Of a DNA stretch of 64,000 nucleotides, positions 61,301 through 64,000 are shown piece by piece (the stretch's first letter is position 1; each line of letters opens with the position of its first letter). The notes below the pieces were generated by a model that saw nothing but the letters and a program-made list of their open reading frames with translations, was not told where the DNA came from and ran no database searches. Location: contig OU452223.1 of the NCBI GenBank assembly GCA_911728455.2, positions 15,437,302-15,501,301 on the forward strand, in the 5' to 3' direction. Origin of the DNA: Marthasterias glacialis. Its lineage: Eukaryota; Echinodermata; Asteroidea; Forcipulatida; Asteriidae. The position numbers were made by a program, and so were the translations under genes.

Positions 61301-62694
61301 ATTTGAATTTTAATATTTTTTGTTGTTTTTCTTAAAACAATCCACAAATCTTTGCCAGAAAGGCAAAATCGAAGGTACACTTCAATGTATTAATTAATAT
61401 TCAAAAGTTAAAAGTACATAACATTTAAACCAAAGTATTAAAAAAATACTTTTTAAAAAAAAGACCTGCTCCTAAAAAGACAATTGCATCAAGCATCAAT
61501 ACTATACATTAAGCATTAACACTGAAACAAAACAATAGTTCTAAAAGGGGGTCGGGTAAAAACTAATCATGAATCCAGTCAAACCAAGCTTCATAATATT
61601 TGACACGCTCCAGTTTTTGCCTTCTTGGAATCTCACATGATGGGTTCACACTGTAGCTCACAGACCAATAACAAAAAGGAAGGAATCTGTCCTGATTGTT
61701 CGATCTCAACGAGTACACGTAGGATAGGAAAAGGATTTCCTGTAGGTACATGTATGTAGATGGCTGTCCTTTTGTCGGTCATGAATTTGTGATCGTGCTC
61801 AGTAAGGAAATGTTCAAACTGATAATCATTGTCCCTGGATGAACTAAGGCAAGAAGTAAATCTTTGATTTTGGAAAAAACAAAACACATATTGTAGCATA
61901 GGAACCTTTCCTTAAGACCTCGTCACACAAGGCAGTTTTGACAGGCAGATTGGAGGCAACCAACTGCACCGCATTCGAAAGTGACTCCTTGATAGCACAA
62001 GAGACATTTTTTTCTAGTTCAGTGTTCCTACAATTTCCAAGAAATAATGTGAAAATTTAAACAGGAATGCTTTTCCTTCCTGAAGATTGCCTAGAATACG
62101 GCTCAATTTCATAAAGAGACGAGATTGATCTTAAGTGCAAATCAATCTTAACTGCTAAGCAGTGTGATGTCACAGACTGGGGCCTTCTTTTTTTCCGGAC
62201 CTTACGCCATGAAGACCGCCACAAATTCATTTTTTAATCGATGGATAAGCACTCCTTATGAACTCAAACTAGTTGTACTCACTTTCTTATGGAACAAAAG
62301 CACACAGTGGAAAGAAATTGAGCCTTTTCATTTTAATGGACATCCACTGTCCTTTAACGTAACATTTGATGATAGAACCAAAGATAATCGGGAAGACAAT
62401 AAGTGAGGCTGTCATTTAAAATAGCATGGTGTTTTTTTTTTTAAATATGCATACTGTGCAAATATATATACTGCGCAAACACTACAGTGGGCCAATATAA
62501 TGACTTTGTCCTTCAAAATCATCTGGATGGATGATTTTGATGATTTTGAAAGATTGAGGCAGGTTTGACATCAACCCTACGTCCATAACTTTTGATAAAG
62601 TTTTGATAAAGGAAACAGGTTACTTACCAACATTCTCTTCTGAGTAGTTTCGGATCATTTCTCCGATGGTGAAATTGTTGGCTACGATGGCGAC
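52088..62694 (-). CDS. SHANK: SHANK postsynaptic scaffold protein (3' ten exons; 5' end outside window)
   Basis: Ten minus-strand exons join in phase into 1129 codons plus stop: 62628-62694, 60672-60854, 59722-59904, 58751-58892, 57796-57890, 57143-57270, 56591-56747, 56003-56071, 52706-54820 and 52088-52338. The order is end of the ankyrin repeats (VAIVANNFTIGEMIRNYSEE), linker, SH3, PDZ, a long Ser/Pro-rich region and C-terminal SAM, the diagnostic SHANK architecture. Family members scaffold excitatory postsynaptic densities: the PDZ binds SAPAP/GKAP C-termini, a PPxxF motif binds Homer and the SAM domain polymerises. The N-terminal domain and most ankyrin repeats must lie beyond 64000. Invertebrates usually have a single SHANK, so no paralogue number is assigned. 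Every exon boundary has a GT donor and AG acceptor, and each join restores conserved residues. Confidence 0.95.
52706..54820 (-). CDS. SHANK: SHANK large exon: Ser/Pro-rich region
   Basis: 2115 nt, acceptor caaattacag, donor GTAAGT. It begins ELDEAIAVAEKTPED and continues with SIRKRPVSQKLSPEHLSQVF then KRQG, a block conserved in vertebrate SHANKs (rP.s..lsp.e.s.lFeRQG). Further along are a cortactin-type proline motif (KPPPPIPKR, 54090-54116), a Homer-type ligand PPADF (53160-53174), long Ser/Thr runs and several short helical AIAxxxxR motifs. The single-exon organisation of the proline-rich region also matches vertebrate SHANK genes. Confidence 0.94.
55140..55605. mobile_element. tRNA-derived SINE fragments in a SHANK intron
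   Basis: At 55439-55510 the plus strand has a tRNA-like head: ggatagctcagttggtagagc as A-box and gcaggttcaaatccc as B-box. The anticodon and T arms are too degraded for a functional tRNA. A second B-box-like sequence lies on the minus strand near 55165-55185. The segment aatttacccagt...tttcccttgt...gtttattgca occurs both at about 55198-55240 and 55548-55590. Confidence 0.55.
56003..56071 (-). CDS. SHANK: SHANK small exon with two in-frame donors
   Basis: Acceptor ctgtgttttcag. Donor GTAAGC gives a 69-nt exon (PPAQPSLTKAK then GERAQQELLAL). An internal donor GTGAGA after 56036 gives a 36-nt exon. Both end with one base of a codon, so both join in frame to the next exon; they differ by 11 residues. 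The ELLAL segment resembles the AELEEL segment of vertebrate SHANKs, favouring inclusion of the longer form. Confidence 0.85.
56591..56747 (-). CDS. SHANK: SHANK exon: end of PDZ
   Basis: 157 nt, acceptor ttccttgaag, donor GTGAGT. It encodes INGQDVTASPHQYVVSLVVN then SPDTIVMKVITLP, which completes the domain (VNG..V...H..VV..I motif). A Lys-rich tail ending GSLRKK follows. Confidence 0.94.
56848..57125. repeat. Intronic tandem repeat, first site
   Basis: About two diverged units of roughly 120 bp, with gcattc/tacattcaccacatg, cattcaaaaccacagtgg, atgatattgaatggtcag and acagtaggagggttg. They are preceded by gggttgtgtatgg. The same repeat occurs in another SHANK intron at 58975-59345. Confidence 0.8.
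57143..57270 (-). CDS. SHANK: SHANK exon: middle of PDZ
   Basis: 128 nt, acceptor cgccatcag, donor GTAAAA. It encodes SPQGATSAFKPSKGFPALQY then LEHVDKGSPAEKAGLKRGDF. PALQYLE.VD.G..A.KAGL..GDF is conserved in SHANK PDZ domains. Confidence 0.94.
57796..57890 (-). CDS. SHANK: SHANK exon: start of PDZ
   Basis: 95 nt, acceptor gttttcccag, donor GTAAGT. It encodes AAKKEKEEPEPRVVFVERKK then KGFGFILRGAK. GFGF is the carboxylate-binding loop of the PDZ domain. Confidence 0.93.
58086..58553. mobile_element. hAT-type MITE with perfect inverted repeats and 8-bp target duplication
   Basis: The ends contain a perfect 28-bp inverted repeat (58089-58116 and 58523-58550; agagctatatatattgac followed by tagagcgcta). 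The flanks are exact 8-bp direct repeats gtgtctac at 58078-58085 and 58554-58561, the duplication size of hAT transposases. The 468-bp interior is CpG-rich with no transposase frame. It sits in the SHANK intron between the SH3 and PDZ exons. Confidence 0.9.
58751..58892 (-). CDS. SHANK: SHANK exon: second half of SH3
   Basis: 142 nt, acceptor acccactag, donor GTAAGC. It encodes VMSIGEFNFWEGEVGHARGW then FPSYCVHEV, with the SH3 core Trp and the closing GWFPSYCV. A basic linker ending ANYPE follows. Confidence 0.93.
58975..59345. repeat. Intronic tandem repeat, second site
   Basis: Three diverged units of the repeat described at 56848, same orientation and preceded by the same gggttgtgtatgg leader. 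The whole element seems to have been copied between introns. Confidence 0.8.
59722..59904 (-). CDS. SHANK: SHANK exon: first half of SH3
   Basis: 183 nt, acceptor ctccgacag, donor GTCAGT. It encodes SPMTPIRTGSVGS, a basic segment, and the SH3 start KLYVAVKDYSAQEYGELTL then RKGDYVK. The ALYDY-type motif is VAVKDY. Confidence 0.93.
60052..60330 (+). mobile_element. tRNA-Leu-derived SINE, second family
   Basis: The head is gtgtcctggctgagcgg with a degraded B-box (gggttgaagtcctgc). The body has cctttgaatgggacgtaaag, ccgcaggtcccgtg and aaagaacccagtt. It ends near ggtgctacataaatgggtc. A related inverted copy lies at 41735-41985. It is located in a SHANK intron. Confidence 0.75.
60672..60854 (-). 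CDS. SHANK: SHANK exon: linker between ankyrin repeats and SH3
   Basis: 183 nt, acceptor atccaacag, donor GTATTG. It encodes VRQQELPSYNNRRRT and a Ser-rich stretch ending PEEDASSQ. The start matches the vertebrate linker after the ankyrin repeats (short acidic/Gln stretch, then PxY followed by an Arg triplet). An upstream in-frame ATG at 60895-60897 is not a start: it lies in intron sequence. Confidence 0.9.
60860..62620. other. SHANK intron, no further exon seen
   Basis: It contains poly-T near 61220 and overlapping minus-strand frames at 61563-61899 (for example HVPTGNPFPILRVLVEIEQ) without flanking splice sites that fit SHANK. A plus-strand frame lies at 62164-62406. None is recognised; the 61.6-61.9 kb frames could be a transposon remnant. 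Confidence 0.4.
62628..62694 (-). CDS. SHANK: SHANK exon: end of ankyrin repeats
   Basis: 67 nt between a tttatcag acceptor and a GTAAGT donor. It encodes VAIVANNFTIGEMIRNYSEE then NV, aligning with the last ankyrin repeat of vertebrate SHANKs (VAVIAGNFELGELIRNH...). It starts in phase 0 and ends with one base of a codon. Confidence 0.93.
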
Positions 62695-63119
62695 CTGATA
62701 AACCAAGCAGAGCGTTATGGTTTCAATTTTGCAAAAGAAGTGTATCTCTTGCCGAAGAGGCTCCAAGTGAAACAGTTGTATCTCGGGGGGAAAAAAATAA
62801 AATGGGGGCCTGCAATGTCATCCCATTACACAAACATCTGAGATATCTTCAGCAAAGATGCTACATTTGTGTGGTTCCCAGAGTATACTTTTTTAAATAT
62901 GTTTTTTTGACTTGACACAACAGATTGATTGCGGGATACTGGAAAGTGTCAACCCTAAATGAATCTTTCGATCTAAATTTGTATACACTGAGAATTTGCT
63001 TCTTACAACAAGGAAGTGACATAAAAATATCCCTGACAGGTTAATAAATCATAAAATTAAATTAAATTTGGTAGATTATGAATATGGGTGTTACCCTCAC
63101 ACTGATTGATGTGTGACAA

Positions 63120-63320
63120 GAAATGTATACTCAGTGCTTTCCGAGTTCTGCGATAAAAAAAAAGCATCTCGTCATCGGGCATGCTCGGGGTTCTAGAGAT
63201 TAAGACATCTGCTCTAGAATGGCGGGGTTGTGGGTTGAAATCCCACTTGGATAGCCTGTAGAGTTTTGTTTTTCCCTGCAGGACTCGGAAAGCTTTGAGT
63301 ACGGTTCACTTCGACACGAT
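63120..63320. mobile_element. tRNA-like element flanked by inverted repeats
   Basis: Outer words gtgctttccgagttctg (about 63131-63147) and caggactcggaaagc (about 63280-63294) are inverted copies. Between them is a tRNA-like stretch with gggttgaaatcccac as a B-box. Together they make a composite foldback SINE-like unit. The segment atgtatactcagtgctt next to it also occurs, diverged, at the edge of the element near 35.79 kb. Confidence 0.5.
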
Positions 63321-63593
63321 AGTGCAAGGGTAAAAGCCAAGTCTCGATGGAATTATTACTTCAATTAAATTAATTGAATCTCATAGGGTCAGAAAACGTT
63401 TGTAGTGCTATGAAAATGTATACGCTTGTTTTTTTTTGGTTTTTTTTGGGTTTATTTTATGGAAGTTGCCAGACACACAAGGCCAGTAAGCCACTCGAGG
63501 TGTGGGCTACAAATCAACTGTTTTTCCAGGGGCCGTTGCCACTTACTCCTGGGGCTGAAACAGAGTTACCCCCTTTACAGTCCGTAAAGATGT

Positions 63594-63786
63594 AGGCTTG
63601 GGTATCATCCATCAGAAGCCTGAATGGTAGAGCAGAAGGCTCTACCTCCCCAACTTTTACGGAGCAATTATGGTTAAGTGCCTTGCTCAAGGACACAAGT
63701 GTCATGACCGGGACTCGAACCCACACTCCGATGACTCAGCCACCAGAGCTTGAGTCCGACACACTAACCACTCGGCCACGACACGC
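63594..63786 (-). mobile_element. tRNA-Leu-derived SINE (truncated)
   Basis: On the minus strand the head has ggccgagtggttagtg as A-box and gggttcgagtcccgg as B-box, followed by the body cttgagcaaggcacttaacc also seen in the other SINEs. Only about 190 bp are present, so the tail is truncated or belongs to a different subfamily. Confidence 0.75.
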
Positions 63787-64000
63787 CACAAAAAAATGGT
63801 GGGGCGATGTCACATTTCAGGAATGAGTGTGGATGAAAATGAAAAATCCACGAAACACCGGTGGAGGGTTTGGTGGCTACCAACCACGCCATAACCTGTA
63901 TCAATGGCAACATTCTGTGCTTAAATGTAGATGGGGCAAGCACCTTCGTGTGGTCACTCAAAATACATCCTGGATGGATGTAAATGACATCTTAAATAAA

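Noticed and set aside
61563-61899. Minus-strand frames in the SHANK intron as an additional SHANK exon
   Set aside because: The ankyrin and linker exons flanking this intron already join in phase, and the peptide is not SHANK-like.

Overview
The window is nuclear DNA of an animal. It is AT-rich, has spliced genes with GT/AG introns, and carries several tRNA-Leu-derived SINEs, MITE-like elements and large tandem arrays. The one gene that can be named with certainty is a SHANK postsynaptic-scaffold orthologue, a metazoan family. Repeat style (tRNA-Leu SINEs, recurrent 'aggcctat' and 'tacatgta' words, hAT-like MITEs) suggests a marine invertebrate deuterostome, most likely an echinoderm. That placement is an inference.

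Layout. 1-4.1 kb: the last two exons of an unidentified plus-strand gene, separated by a 3.9 kb intron made almost entirely of a 45-bp minisatellite. 4.2-6.3 kb: further tandem repeats (45-bp, 120-bp and 48-bp periods), a 38-bp-stem hairpin and a trio of GC-rich hairpins. 7.1-40.3 kb: about 33 kb of diverged satellite with a monomer near 102 bp. Two exon-like modules recur inside it on the minus strand, each with conserved splice signals (A, about a dozen copies of 128-129 nt; B, four copies of about 258 nt). It also contains a young 1661-bp macrosatellite (four copies, 28.36-35.0 kb) and several segmental duplications. 40.46-41.0 kb: a promoter-like, GC-richer block with CCAAT boxes, an octamer, a CRE-like site and a TATA-like box. 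41-48 kb: repeats, transposon remnants and a hotdog-fold acyl-CoA thioesterase on the minus strand. 48-52 kb: AT-rich intergenic or SHANK 3' UTR sequence with a SINE.

52.1-62.7 kb: ten consecutive minus-strand SHANK exons. They encode, in order, the end of the ankyrin repeats, an SH3 domain, a PDZ domain, a long proline/serine-rich region with a Homer-type PPxxF ligand, and the C-terminal SAM domain. The exons join in phase into an open frame of 1129 codons plus stop; the 5' part (N-terminal domain and most ankyrin repeats) lies beyond the right edge. The introns hold a hAT-type MITE with perfect inverted repeats and an 8-bp target duplication, an intronic tandem repeat shared by two introns, and more SINEs.

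The least explained part is the 33-kb array. Its modules keep splice acceptors, donors and near-constant length, although most copies have lost an open frame. This suggests a tandemly amplified multi-exon transcription unit, perhaps a non-coding RNA or a decayed gene, read leftward from the promoter-like block near 40.5 kb.
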